DNA of 37,027 nucleotides. It comes from an uncultured Azospirillum sp. (GTDB lineage Bacteria > Pseudomonadota > Alphaproteobacteria > RF32 > CAG-239). How positions within the stretch are numbered: the stretch's first letter is position 1; every line of letters starts with the position of its first letter. The stretch is taken from assembly GCA_946623145.1 (NCBI GenBank), contig CAMOQT010000005.1, forward strand, positions 1 through 37,027, read 5' to 3'. Shown here in pieces: positions 17,582 to 25,778 of this stretch. Position numbers and translations under genes: made by a program. Below the pieces are notes generated by a model, which saw nothing but the letters and a program-made list of their open reading frames with translations, was not told where the DNA came from and ran no database searches.

Positions 17582-18895
17582 ATGACAAATTCATTGCTGA
17601 TATCTTCTTTTTTTATCGATCGTTTTGCAAACATCGTTTCTTATTTTAACTCTTTTATTGAACGTTTTGATGCCTTTTTATACAATTCGGATAAAATTCA
17701 TATTTTATCAATTACGTTTATCTTATTGATTTTAGTAACTATTTTTTTCTTTTTGATTTTTATCACATCAAAAATCATTTCTCTGTTTTTAAAATCACCA
17801 TCAGAGACAGCAACTGAAGCTCAAAATCAAAATATTTCTGATATTGAAGAAGAAACAGAGATGGAATCGGAGCAAGAATCCGAAATAATCGAAAACGACT
17901 CCGAGGAAGCATATAAAAAATCACCTCAAAATATAAAGGAAAATTTCTCAGAACAAGATATACAAGAAGAGGAATTTTACAGAAAATTATCTCCGGCCAA
18001 AAGTAAGACTGATTCTTTTATTGAACTGGATTGGCAAAAATCTAAAAAATCAGCCGAAAACACTGAAAAACCTCAGGCTCAAAAAGAATATTCTCCCCTA
18101 CAACTAAAAAAGAATATTCGTGATCTTATGGCCATGATTGTCAACATGATAGGCCGAAATATCGATGAATTAAAAATTTCGCAGGCTTTGATGTATCGCA
18201 ATAAAGAATCTTTGTCTGAAGAATCGGTTATGCAATTAGTTGCTTCTATCAAAGAATTTTTGACTTTGTGCAATAAAGGTATCTTTGATAATATTCGCAA
18301 GACCAAGGATTTGCCTAGTGATGAGGAGTGTATTTTACACTTATTATCAGGCGATGCTTCTTATGCTATGGTTTTAATGGAAGCCTTGATGGATGAAAAA
18401 ATAAATCAAGCCGTTAAAACGAAGAATATTTCCCGTCGCAACCAGCTTTTTAAGGAGGCATCTCATTATGCTTGTTGCTTTGGAACTTTGGCAGAGCTAA
18501 GCGATCCAAATCTCGCCACATCTTCTTTTGAATTGGCGGTGGAAACATATCCTGATAATATTTTAGCTTGGAGCAGATGCGCTGATTTATACAAACAAGC
18601 CGGATTAGATGATAAAGCTAATTGGGCCTATAAGCAGGTCTTAAAATTATCTAAGCATAATGAAAATCTCTCTCAGAAAGCAAATGCCAATAAATATCTT
18701 TCTCAATATTTATACACTCAGGGAGACAGCTCTCAAGCTGCTGAGCTCTATTTAGAAAGTAAAACATATTATGATTCTATCGGGATTAACAGACCTTTAG
18801 ATAAAAAAGAACTTGAAATAATCGCCTTACTCGATAATACGGCCAACGATAGTATTCTTCACTCCGTTCTTCATACCAAACAGCGCGCTTTATAG
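17582..18895 (+). CDS. Membrane-anchored acidic protein with C-terminal TPR-like repeats
   Basis: Not recognised. Of 437 residues, about 41-70 form a strongly hydrophobic helix, followed by an acidic Glu/Ser-rich linker (about 75-140). A helical C-terminal region (about 170-435) includes TPR-like repeats near 305-400 ('ELAVETYPDNILAWSRCADLYKQAG', then 'KANWAYKQVLKLS'). Its layout (membrane anchor, disordered charged linker, repeats) resembles the 15.1 kb TPR protein and in part the 3.2 kb acidic protein. Its stop codon is one base from the opposing tsaB stop. Confidence 0.7.
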   Translation: MTNSLLISSFFIDRFANIVSYFNSFIERFDAFLYNSDKIHILSITFILLILVTIFFFLIFITSKIISLFLKSPSETATEAQNQNISDIEEETEMESEQESEIIENDSEEAYKKSPQNIKENFSEQDIQEEEFYRKLSPAKSKTDSFIELDWQKSKKSAENTEKPQAQKEYSPLQLKKNIRDLMAMIVNMIGRNIDELKISQALMYRNKESLSEESVMQLVASIKEFLTLCNKGIFDNIRKTKDLPSDEECILHLLSGDASYAMVLMEALMDEKINQAVKTKNISRRNQLFKEASHYACCFGTLAELSDPNLATSSFELAVETYPDNILAWSRCADLYKQAGLDDKANWAYKQVLKLSKHNENLSQKANANKYLSQYLYTQGDSSQAAELYLESKTYYDSIGINRPLDKKELEIIALLDNTANDSILHSVLHTKQRAL

Positions 18896-18896
18896 T

Positions 18897-19562
18897 TTAT
18901 GATTTTACGCAAACATCAGGCGCTCTCAGATAGAGCGGTTTCGGATAATTGTGCTCTTTTTTATGATATTTCTTTATTCCACATGCCGCTAAATCTTTAA
19001 CATTCAGGCGTCCTGTATTCAGAATAGCATGCAAACTTAAACCTGTCGGTGTGCTTAAAAATCTTTCAACACCATCACCCAATAATGTTACTTTTTTGTG
19101 GCGCAATAAATTAATAATATCCTCCCTCATAGCCGCAGCCGGTTGAGAATAGGGTTTCAAATGCTCATCGAATATTTGAAAATAAAAATCTTCTCTTTTC
19201 GTCTCGATAATAACGGCATTTAATTGCGCTATTTCTTGCGGATTAAAGATAACGGAATAAATATATGCCTCAAAAGCATTTATACCTAAAACTTCCATTT
19301 GAGGACACGCTAATCCAAAAGCTCGTGCGGCTGAAATGCTTGAGCGAACGCCGGTAAAAGATCCCGGTCCAACACATACAGTCAACAACGCTATATCCTT
19401 AAATACGATATTATGTTTTTTTAACATATCATCTATAACAGGAATAAGCTTTTCTGCCTGTCCGAATTCCATTTCTTCATCAAACACATCTATACAAGTA
19501 TCGTCGGAAAATAAGGTAACTGCACAGCCGGAAGCTGTCGTATCAAAGGCTAACGTATACAT
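18897..19562 (-). CDS. tsaB: tRNA threonylcarbamoyladenosine biosynthesis protein TsaB
   Basis: Partner of TsaD and TsaE in making the t6A modification on ANN-decoding tRNAs. The 221 residues begin with 'LAFDTTASGCAVTL', carry the 'VGPGSFTGVRSSISAARAFGLA' signature (about 70-92), and match the usual length. It lies alone on the minus strand, convergent with a TPR gene (one-base gap) and divergent from the PAS gene. No rimI or tsaE neighbour is present here. Confidence 0.93.
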   Translation of the reverse strand: MYTLAFDTTASGCAVTLFSDDTCIDVFDEEMEFGQAEKLIPVIDDMLKKHNIVFKDIALLTVCVGPGSFTGVRSSISAARAFGLACPQMEVLGINAFEAYIYSVIFNPQEIAQLNAVIIETKREDFYFQIFDEHLKPYSQPAAAMREDIINLLRHKKVTLLGDGVERFLSTPTGLSLHAILNTGRLNVKDLAACGIKKYHKKEHNYPKPLYLRAPDVCVKS

Positions 19563-19603
19563 ATTTTGTTCACTTTTTTATTTTTTAGGTTTGCTTCTTG
19601 TGT

Positions 19604-19632
19604 TTTATAGTATATTTTTTAAGAATAAACAA
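19604..19632 (-). promoter_or_regulatory. Candidate promoter of tsaB
   Basis: On the minus strand TTGTTT (19627-19632) and TATAAA (19604-19609) with 17-base spacing would start transcription near 19597, about 35 bases before the tsaB ATG. It sits in the 88-base gap shared with the divergent PAS gene. Confidence 0.5.
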
Positions 19633-19650
19633 TAATTTTATGGTAAAAAA

Positions 19651-21333
19651 ATGAATAAAGAACTGATGCTGGATATGTTTTATGCGGCGCCGGAGTTATG
19701 GTATATCCTGCTGGTTGTCTTTTTGCTTTTGCTCGGTTTTTTATTCTTCTCACAAATTAAAATTCTTAAATTAACCCAAAAAAATTACTTTATTAATCGA
19801 GACCGTGAGCGCTATGCAGAAACGTTATATGCTTCAAAAGACGGTTATTTCGCCTTTATTTACCCCGATGAAAAAGTCAATGATCCGCAAAATTTCGTTA
19901 AAGAGCGCTGTTCTCGAAGACTGGCTGTTATTTTGGATTTATCGCAAGGTACTTCATCTACTTTTGAAGATGTCCTTAAGTGCTTTTACAAAGAAGATGC
20001 AAAAAAAATATCTAAATATGTTTCTCTTTTACAAGAAGACGGCGTTTCTTTTGAAGAAGATTTTAATCTTAAAAACAGCAACAGACGCCTTAATTTGACA
20101 GGAACACGTATTAATGCCAGTGACGGAAATTTATATTGTGATATGATCTGGTTTCGTGATGTCAGTGAAGAAATTAATCAAATTACAGTCCTAGAAAATG
20201 AAAAGAAAGCAGCGTTTTTACATAGCCAACAACTTGAGGACATTATTGATAATCTTCCTTATCCTTCTTGGCTGCGTGATGATGCCTTAAATCTGGTTTT
20301 GGTTAACAAAAAATATCTGGATTTTGTTAAAGGGGCTAACAAATATGATATTATTACACATCAAATCGAAATTACCGGACTAAACAATACAAGTATTTCA
20401 AAAGCTCTTGCCGAACAAGCTCAGTCACTTAATCGTATCCAAAAGCAAGATATTAATTTAATAAAAAAAGGACAACATTGTTCTTTCGAAGTTTGGGAAT
20501 CTCCTTTTCATCTTGAAGGATATCTTGATAAGATTTGGACAGTTGGAGCATTAATTGATATTACTGAACTCGATACGCTCAAACGCAATCTTAAACAGCA
20601 CCATAATGCTCATTTAGAAATTTTAGGAACATTGGGAACAGCTTTTGCTGTTTTTGATAACACTAAAAAACTTTCTTTTTACAACCAGGCTTTTGCTCAT
20701 TTATGGCAGCAGGATGTCAGTTGGCTAGATACAGCTCCTTCTTATACTTCCTTTTTAGAGAATGTCAGAGAAAAAAGATTATTACCGGAAGTTCCTGATT
20801 TTCGCTCCTATAAAAATGACGAAATTAAAGCTTTTTCTGAAATATTAGAGCCTAAAGAAGATATGCTTCACCTTCCTAACGGAAATACTATTCGTCGTGT
20901 TCGCTCGCCGCATCCGATGGGTGGCGTTATTTTTGCTTTTGAGGATGTTTCTGACCGATTGGCTACCCGAAGGGCTTATAACGCTTTGCTACAAGTACAA
21001 GAAGAAATCCTTAATAATTTGTTTGATGCCGTCATTATCTTTGGTTCTAATGGTCGTTTAAAAGCTTATAATCAAGCTTATCTCAGCCTCTGGAAGTTAG
21101 AGGAGCTTTTTTTACAGAAGGAACCAAGTCTTTCTGAAATATTGGAAGAGCAACGGTCTTTCTTTAGTAATGTCGACAATTGGAATGAATTTAAGGAAGA
21201 TATTATTGCACACCTGATGAATGCCAATACAAAAACTTTCCGATTAATTAGAAACGATGGCGTGCAAATAGAAATTTTATCTTCTTTGTTATCAGATGAT
21301 TCAATTATGGTAACAAGCAAAGTTTTGCAATAA
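19651..21333 (+). CDS. Membrane PAS-repeat protein lacking a kinase domain
   Basis: A sensor-like protein of 560 residues: one membrane helix (about 17-37), then a series of PAS-like domains. The ends of three are marked by 'RDVSEE' (about 170), 'ALIDITELD' (about 310) and 'FEDVSDR' (about 430). The last starts 'LQVQEEILNNLFDAVIIFG' and runs to the stop. Related alphaproteobacterial proteins with this PAS_7-type array continue into a histidine kinase; here the chain ends inside or at the end of the fourth PAS unit. No H-box or ATPase motif follows in the next bases in any frame. It may sense a ligand and act through a partner, or be a reduced kinase. Confidence 0.75.
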   Translation: MNKELMLDMFYAAPELWYILLVVFLLLLGFLFFSQIKILKLTQKNYFINRDRERYAETLYASKDGYFAFIYPDEKVNDPQNFVKERCSRRLAVILDLSQGTSSTFEDVLKCFYKEDAKKISKYVSLLQEDGVSFEEDFNLKNSNRRLNLTGTRINASDGNLYCDMIWFRDVSEEINQITVLENEKKAAFLHSQQLEDIIDNLPYPSWLRDDALNLVLVNKKYLDFVKGANKYDIITHQIEITGLNNTSISKALAEQAQSLNRIQKQDINLIKKGQHCSFEVWESPFHLEGYLDKIWTVGALIDITELDTLKRNLKQHHNAHLEILGTLGTAFAVFDNTKKLSFYNQAFAHLWQQDVSWLDTAPSYTSFLENVREKRLLPEVPDFRSYKNDEIKAFSEILEPKEDMLHLPNGNTIRRVRSPHPMGGVIFAFEDVSDRLATRRAYNALLQVQEEILNNLFDAVIIFGSNGRLKAYNQAYLSLWKLEELFLQKEPSLSEILEEQRSFFSNVDNWNEFKEDIIAHLMNANTKTFRLIRNDGVQIEILSSLLSDDSIMVTSKVLQ

Positions 21334-21400
21334 CTAATCTTCGTTGACATCATATCTAAAAAAGCATACTCTATATGATGGAGATGTTTGGAGATTTGCA

Positions 21401-22243
21401 ATGAGCGATGATACTTTAAATTCTAATTTTGAATGGAAGAAAAAAAGTTTTGATAAAAAAGAACGTTTGTCTCGCCGTATTGATGCAAATCAAGCGTCTC
21501 TCTCTGATTTTAAAAGAAAAGATAATATTACCAACGCTGTTCCGTTGACAGCACAAAAAACTGTTGATTTTGATCGCCATTTAAAGAAAATGCGCAAACA
21601 AATAAAACAGGCTGTTGATGACGATGATGAGGAAGAAAATGACTCTTTTATTTCAGATCCTCTTTCTTCTCTTTTGTTGGAAAACTCTTTCATGGAAAAT
21701 CAGCTGTTTGAATCTCTAAGCGATACAGAAAAAGAGATTTTATCGCAGCATCAGCAAACACAACAAAATTTAAAATTACAAAAAGACATTGCAAAGCTTC
21801 AGGCTTTGGCTGATGCTAATATTTTTGCAAAAAAGGCTGGTTTACCCAAACTGTCACCACGCATTGTTGCCGAAAATATGCAACATAACGGATGGGGAAA
21901 AGACACCTTTAGAACTGCTGTTGAGCATTATCTTACACCGGATATCGATATCGGAAAAAAACTTGATCCGCAAAAGATTAAAAAATTAATGAGCGGAATT
22001 AAGAGATTACAAAAAATCGGCGGTATTTCAGCTGTTCAGGGAATGAAAATTAATGACGTTATTCATATTACCGATAAAAAATATGATGACAAAAAAGTTG
22101 CACAATTGTTACTCAAAAAGACAGGAAGAAATCCTAGCAAAACCGCGGATAAAAAAAGAGAGAAAAAGCTACAACAGCCGCAAAAGGTCAGTTTTAAGAA
22201 ATTAATTCAGAGAAGACAAGAGCAAACAATTATGAAAGTTTAG
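21401..22243 (+). CDS. Unknown charged helical protein
   Basis: Not recognised. The preferred ATG at 21401 has a GGAG site 8 bases upstream; an in-frame start at 21344 would add 19 residues without a ribosome binding site. The 280 residues hold a polar N-terminus, an acidic run (about residues 85-95), a helical middle (about 105-230) and a strongly basic tail (about 235-280). The sequence is soluble, without signal or membrane helix. Its last 14 bases overlap the opposing J-domain gene. It follows the PAS gene by 67 bases and could be its partner. Confidence 0.65.
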   Translation: MSDDTLNSNFEWKKKSFDKKERLSRRIDANQASLSDFKRKDNITNAVPLTAQKTVDFDRHLKKMRKQIKQAVDDDDEEENDSFISDPLSSLLLENSFMENQLFESLSDTEKEILSQHQQTQQNLKLQKDIAKLQALADANIFAKKAGLPKLSPRIVAENMQHNGWGKDTFRTAVEHYLTPDIDIGKKLDPQKIKKLMSGIKRLQKIGGISAVQGMKINDVIHITDKKYDDKKVAQLLLKKTGRNPSKTADKKREKKLQQPQKVSFKKLIQRRQEQTIMKV

Positions 22244-22775
22244 CCAATAGGGCGCTATAAGCATTTGTAAGTTGTTTAAATTTTTCTTCCGCTTCTTTAT
22301 CATCCTGATGCAAATCTGGATGATATTTTTTTACCAATTTTTTATATTTCTTTTTTAGATTTTCAACGCTCAGCTCATCGTATTCCAGCTCCATAATTTT
22401 TATCCAGCGTTTTTCTTCTGTTGTAAAAAAAGCATCGGGAGCTGCCGAGGTGAATTCTTCCGCGTATTCACTAAAGAATCCGAAAGCATCCTTAAATTTA
22501 TATCCGTAACTATACTTTATTTTTGAACGACCGCCATTAAAGTGCATTCTGGCTCGCTCACGCTTCATATCCTCCCCTTCTTGAGCATCAGCATAATTCC
22601 ATTTAGCATTATATTCTTGAACATGCTCCAGGCAAAACCAATAATAATCTTTCAGACTTTTATCTTTCGGTGCGCGATAAATTCCTGCTTTGGTGCATCC
22701 CTCATGATCACATTGGCGTTCTGTATCTTCCGTTTGCGGAGCGAAATATTTTCTCGTTCTTTGTTTCTTTTTCAT
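22230..22775 (-). CDS. J-domain protein with C-terminal J domain
   Basis: DnaJ-like co-chaperone of 181 residues, of a type common in Alphaproteobacteria. The N-terminal region holds a 'CDHEGCTKAGIYRAPKD' segment with two Cys (and a third in 'WFCLEHV'), plus 'EYNAKWNYADA'. The J domain is at the C-terminus (about 125-181) with the HPD motif in 'KKYHPDLHQDD'. It would stimulate the ATPase of DnaK or another Hsp70. It is not classical DnaJ: there is no Gly/Phe linker or four-repeat zinc domain. It has a clear promoter at 22825-22852 and overlaps the opposing gene at its 3' end. Confidence 0.85.
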   Translation of the reverse strand: MKKKQRTRKYFAPQTEDTERQCDHEGCTKAGIYRAPKDKSLKDYYWFCLEHVQEYNAKWNYADAQEGEDMKRERARMHFNGGRSKIKYSYGYKFKDAFGFFSEYAEEFTSAAPDAFFTTEEKRWIKIMELEYDELSVENLKKKYKKLVKKYHPDLHQDDKEAEEKFKQLTNAYSALLAKLS

Positions 22776-22824
22776 AATCTGATCAAACTATTATCTTAAT
22801 TTACTGTATTAGTAATGCATTCCC

Positions 22825-22852
22825 ATTATAATATCAAGAAAAGTTGTGTAAA
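22825..22852 (-). promoter_or_regulatory. Sigma-70-type promoter of the J-domain gene
   Basis: On the minus strand TTTACA (22847-22852) and a perfect TATAAT (22825-22830) are 16 bases apart, starting transcription about 45 bases before the ATG. Confidence 0.65.
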
Positions 22853-22856
22853 GTAA

Positions 22857-22884
22857 TTGAAAATAATTCGAACTTTTTTATAAT
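22857..22884 (+). promoter_or_regulatory. Sigma-70-type promoter of mutM
   Basis: TTGAAA (22857-22862) and a perfect TATAAT (22879-22884) are 16 bases apart, about 40 bases before the mutM ATG. It lies back to back with the J-domain promoter, the two -35 boxes being 4 bases apart. Confidence 0.7.
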
Positions 22885-22922
22885 TAATTTATTAAATTTT
22901 TGTTATTTACAAAAGGATTGAT

Positions 22923-23759
22923 ATGCCTGAGTTGCCTGAAGTTGAAACGATTAAAACCGCCATTCAAAAACAACTTAAGAATGCGCAAATTTTAGATATT
23001 GTCATCAGGAATCCGAATTTAAGGCAAAAAGTTCCTTCTGATTTTACAAAAAGAATAAAAAATAAAAAAATTATCGGTTATCAGCGAATAGCTAAATATA
23101 TCCTTCTTCACCTTGAAGATAATTTATCCATCGTCATTCATCTCGGCATGAGCGGGCGAATCCGATTATCTCCCTCCCTTGGTACTTTACAAAAACATGA
23201 CCATCTTGTTTTTAAAACAAGCGAGGGTTATATGGTTTACAATGATGCCAGACGTTTCGGATTATGCTTATATCTGCCTTCCGACAAAATTTATACCCAT
23301 CCTTTGTTTAAGGATATCGGAATCGACCCTTTTGATAAAAAACTAACCGGAAAATGGCTAAAACAAAAGCTCTCTAAAAAACAAACGTCAATTAAACAAG
23401 CTTTACTTGATCAACATATTATTTGTGGAATCGGTAATATTTATGCTTCGGAATCGTTATTTCTTGCAGGGATTTTGCCGACACGGGTAGCATCTTCGCT
23501 TACAGATAAAGAATGTATTGTTATTGTCGAAAAGGTGCGTGAGACCTTAAATAAAGCCATTCTTGCAGGAGGATCCACTTTGCGAGATTATCAAAAACCT
23601 GATGGTAGTCTGGGATATTTTCAAAACCAGCATTGTGTTTATAATAAAACAGGTTTACCTTGTCCTATATGTACTTGTCGATTGGAAGAAACAGGGGGAA
23701 TCCAAAAAATCATCCAAGCCGGCAGATCAACTTATTTTTGCGCAACAAAACAAAGGTAA
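22923..23759 (+). CDS. mutM: Formamidopyrimidine-DNA glycosylase MutM (Fpg)
   Basis: Base-excision repair enzyme removing 8-oxoguanine and related lesions. The N-terminus is 'PELPEVET' (catalytic Pro and Glu after Met removal), followed by 'HLGMSGRI' with the beta-turn region and 'GIGNIYASE' of the helix-two-turn-helix. The 278 residues are full length. The C-terminal zinc finger is odd: 'CPIC' is present, but the spacing to the next Cys is about 22 residues instead of about 16. The last Cys of the usual 'FCxxC' end is replaced (FCATKQR). The 'GRST' motif is kept. It heads the mutM-echA-rpsT-dnaA order typical of Alphaproteobacteria. Confidence 0.93.
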   Translation: MPELPEVETIKTAIQKQLKNAQILDIVIRNPNLRQKVPSDFTKRIKNKKIIGYQRIAKYILLHLEDNLSIVIHLGMSGRIRLSPSLGTLQKHDHLVFKTSEGYMVYNDARRFGLCLYLPSDKIYTHPLFKDIGIDPFDKKLTGKWLKQKLSKKQTSIKQALLDQHIICGIGNIYASESLFLAGILPTRVASSLTDKECIVIVEKVRETLNKAILAGGSTLRDYQKPDGSLGYFQNQHCVYNKTGLPCPICTCRLEETGGIQKIIQAGRSTYFCATKQR

Positions 23760-23763
23760 TAAA

Positions 23764-24132
23764 ATGAAGCGGTTTTATTTATTTATTTTATTGTTCTGTT
23801 TATGCTCTTCCCTTGTTATGGCAAAAGGAGCAACTTTTATTGATGGAATGGAAGATATTCCGTTAATGAAAGGTTTAATTCAAAAAGTAGAAAAAACTGT
23901 TTCTTTTGGAAATGAAGAATCGAGATTTGTTGAGGCATATCTTATTTCTTCCAAAGTCGGCTTTAAGAAAGTTGAGACTTTTTATAAAGAATCCTTACCT
24001 CAATTAGGCTGGACTTATCAAGGAACAACCGATGGCACTGTTGTTTTTTATCGTGACAGCGAATCCTTAAGTATTCACAAAGAATCCAGTAAACCGTTAA
24101 AACTTCGTGTTACTATAAAGAATCGAATTTAA
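23764..24132 (+). CDS. Small secreted protein of unknown function
   Basis: A 122-residue protein with a signal peptide (residues 1-20, cut after 'VMA') and a mature part of about 100 residues of mixed strands and helices. The mature part includes a repeated-looking 'FYKESLPQLGWTYQ' segment, seen in small periplasmic proteins between mutM and the enoyl-CoA hydratase of Alphaproteobacteria. The ATG at 23764 is chosen because it begins the signal peptide and has AAAGG just upstream, inside the mutM end. An earlier in-frame start inside mutM is not supported. Function is unknown. Confidence 0.75.
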   Translation: MKRFYLFILLFCLCSSLVMAKGATFIDGMEDIPLMKGLIQKVEKTVSFGNEESRFVEAYLISSKVGFKKVETFYKESLPQLGWTYQGTTDGTVVFYRDSESLSIHKESSKPLKLRVTIKNRI

Positions 24133-24142
24133 AGGAGCCAAA

Positions 24143-24910
24143 ATGAAAGCGGAATATATTGCAGCTGAAATTCGCGAAAACATCGGTATTATTACCTTAA
24201 ATAATCCGAATAATTTAAATTCCATCAACGAAAAAATGCTTCGAGAACTATCTGAGCAAATCGCAGAATATGATAATTCTAAGCATGTTCGAGTTATTGT
24301 CTTGAAGGGAATCGAAAAATCTTTTGCTGCAGGTCTTGATATTAAAAGTATTGCGGCAAACTTAAGTAATGCTAAAGAAATACTTAAAAACATGCAAACT
24401 TCTTTTCAGTCCATTTTAACGGCTAAAAAACCTTTAATTGCCGCTGTTTCTGGATTTGCTTTGGGAATCGGTTGTGAAATAGTTATGTGCTGTGACATTG
24501 TTTTAGCTACAGAAACCGCCCGATTTGGTTTACCGGAACTTAGCATTGGTCTTTTACCTTGTTTCGGTGGTTGTCATTTGCTAACAAAAACTGTCGGAAA
24601 AGCAAAGGCGATGGATATGATTTTGTCCGGTCGCGCCTTACTCGCCGATGAAGCGGAAAAAGCCGGATTAGTTAGTCGTATCGTTACTTCAGAATCCTTA
24701 ACGGAAGAATATACGAAATTAGCACAAAGAATCGCTTCTTTACCTCAAAGTACAGTTCTTCGTGCTAAAAGAATCATTTCTCAGGCGACTCAATCTCCTC
24801 AAGCAGAATTAGAGAATCTATTAAGCTTAAGTAGCGTAGAATCGTCTGAATTTAAGCAATCATTGATGTCTTATGCGCAAAAAAAGCCGTCAAATGCGGC
24901 AAAAGCGTAA
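24143..24910 (+). CDS. Enoyl-CoA hydratase/isomerase family protein
   Basis: Crotonase-fold enzyme acting on CoA thioesters, most likely hydrating 2-enoyl-CoA. The 255 residues carry 'AAGLDIKSI' (first oxyanion loop, about 55-65) and 'GFALGIGCEIVMCCDIVLA', which contains the first catalytic Glu. 'GLPELSIGLLPCFGG' contains the second. An AAAGGAG ribosome binding site precedes the ATG. It lies between the small secreted protein and rpsT, in the usual alphaproteobacterial order. Substrate specificity cannot be read from the sequence. Confidence 0.9.
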   Translation: MKAEYIAAEIRENIGIITLNNPNNLNSINEKMLRELSEQIAEYDNSKHVRVIVLKGIEKSFAAGLDIKSIAANLSNAKEILKNMQTSFQSILTAKKPLIAAVSGFALGIGCEIVMCCDIVLATETARFGLPELSIGLLPCFGGCHLLTKTVGKAKAMDMILSGRALLADEAEKAGLVSRIVTSESLTEEYTKLAQRIASLPQSTVLRAKRIISQATQSPQAELENLLSLSSVESSEFKQSLMSYAQKKPSNAAKA

Positions 24911-24938
24911 TTTTTTTAATGTTTAGGCAATATTTTTG

Positions 24939-24966
24939 TTGACTTATCATTGAGAGAGTTTATAAG
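24939..24966 (+). promoter_or_regulatory. Sigma-70-type promoter of rpsT
   Basis: TTGACT (24939-24944) and TATAAG (24961-24966) with 16-base spacing, about 50 bases before the rpsT ATG. Confidence 0.7.
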
Positions 24967-25019
24967 ACTATTCAGGATTATAAAATCAATTTTAACTATT
25001 TAAATTAGGAATAAGAAAA

Positions 25020-25280
25020 ATGGCCAATCATAAATCGGCAAAAACAAGAATTAATAGAAACAATAAAAGAAGCATTATTAATGGTGCTCGCAGAAGTCGT
25101 GTTCGTACTTTCGTAAAGAAAGTTTTAGCAGCTGTTCTTGAAAATAATAAAGAAGCTGCTGCAAATGCTTTTAAAGTTGCTGAAGCAGAATTAATGAGAG
25201 CTGTCAATAAAGGTGTTTTGAAAAAGAACACAGCTTCTCGGACAGTATCTCGTCTTTCTAAGAAAGTTAAAGCACTTTAA
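25020..25280 (+). CDS. rpsT: 30S ribosomal protein S20
   Basis: Small basic protein binding 16S rRNA in the body of the 30S subunit. The 86 residues begin 'ANHKSAKTRI', contain 'SRVRTFVKKV', and end 'KNTASRTVSRLSKKVKAL', as in bacterial S20. It has its own promoter and terminator, as expected for a separately controlled ribosomal protein gene next to dnaA. Confidence 0.97.
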   Translation: MANHKSAKTRINRNNKRSIINGARRSRVRTFVKKVLAAVLENNKEAAANAFKVAEAELMRAVNKGVLKKNTASRTVSRLSKKVKAL

Positions 25281-25296
25281 TTTTATTGCTTTTAAT

Positions 25297-25353
25297 AAAA
25301 CACAAAACATTATAACCTATAAGAATTAGGGGATATTGTTTTGTGTTTTTTTG
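25297..25353 (+). terminator. Terminator of rpsT
   Basis: A perfect 12-bp but A/T-rich stem (25297-25308 with 25338-25349) with an unusually long 29-base loop, followed by a T run. Confidence 0.7.
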
Positions 25354-25778
25354 TTTTATTTTCAAGACTCTACGCGCGACTCTAAAAAAAATATCTGTCA
25401 AGAAATATAATTTAAATGTTCTTAATATGTTCTGTTGTATTTATTTTTTTTCAGGTTATTATCCGAATCACTTTCTGACGAATATTAAAAGACAATAAAA
25501 CGTCTTTTGAATATTCTACCAATAAAGATTCTTTATGGTACAGGAATAAAAGATATTTTCTTTTGGCATGGGGAAATAGTCTGGTTAAATTTTCAGAATA
25601 AAGATTTTATCAGATTAATGCCGAAAGCCCTCTTCAAAACAGAAGGTTTAAAATGAGGTTTATATTATAAAGACAGACAGATTTTTGATATAGATTAAAT
25701 ATCTCAAATTTGATTACCGCCTTTAGAAAAACAATATAACTATATTTGTATTAATTATCTTTTTGATGGGGAGAGAAA
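25354..25778. other. Gene-free region upstream of dnaA with two imperfect palindromes
   Basis: About 425 bases with no credible gene. One imperfect inverted repeat has 14-bp arms and one bulged base (25480-25493 with 25502-25516, 8-base loop). A second is shorter (25684-25691 with 25699-25708). Only a weak 7/9 match to the DnaA box was seen (25459-25467), so this is not a convincing replication origin. A GGGGAGAG ribosome binding site immediately precedes dnaA. No clean promoter was identified. Confidence 0.5.

Noticed and set aside
25354-25778. Replication origin next to dnaA
   Set aside because: Only one 7/9 match to the DnaA box and no cluster or DNA-unwinding repeat array; alphaproteobacterial origins are often away from dnaA.
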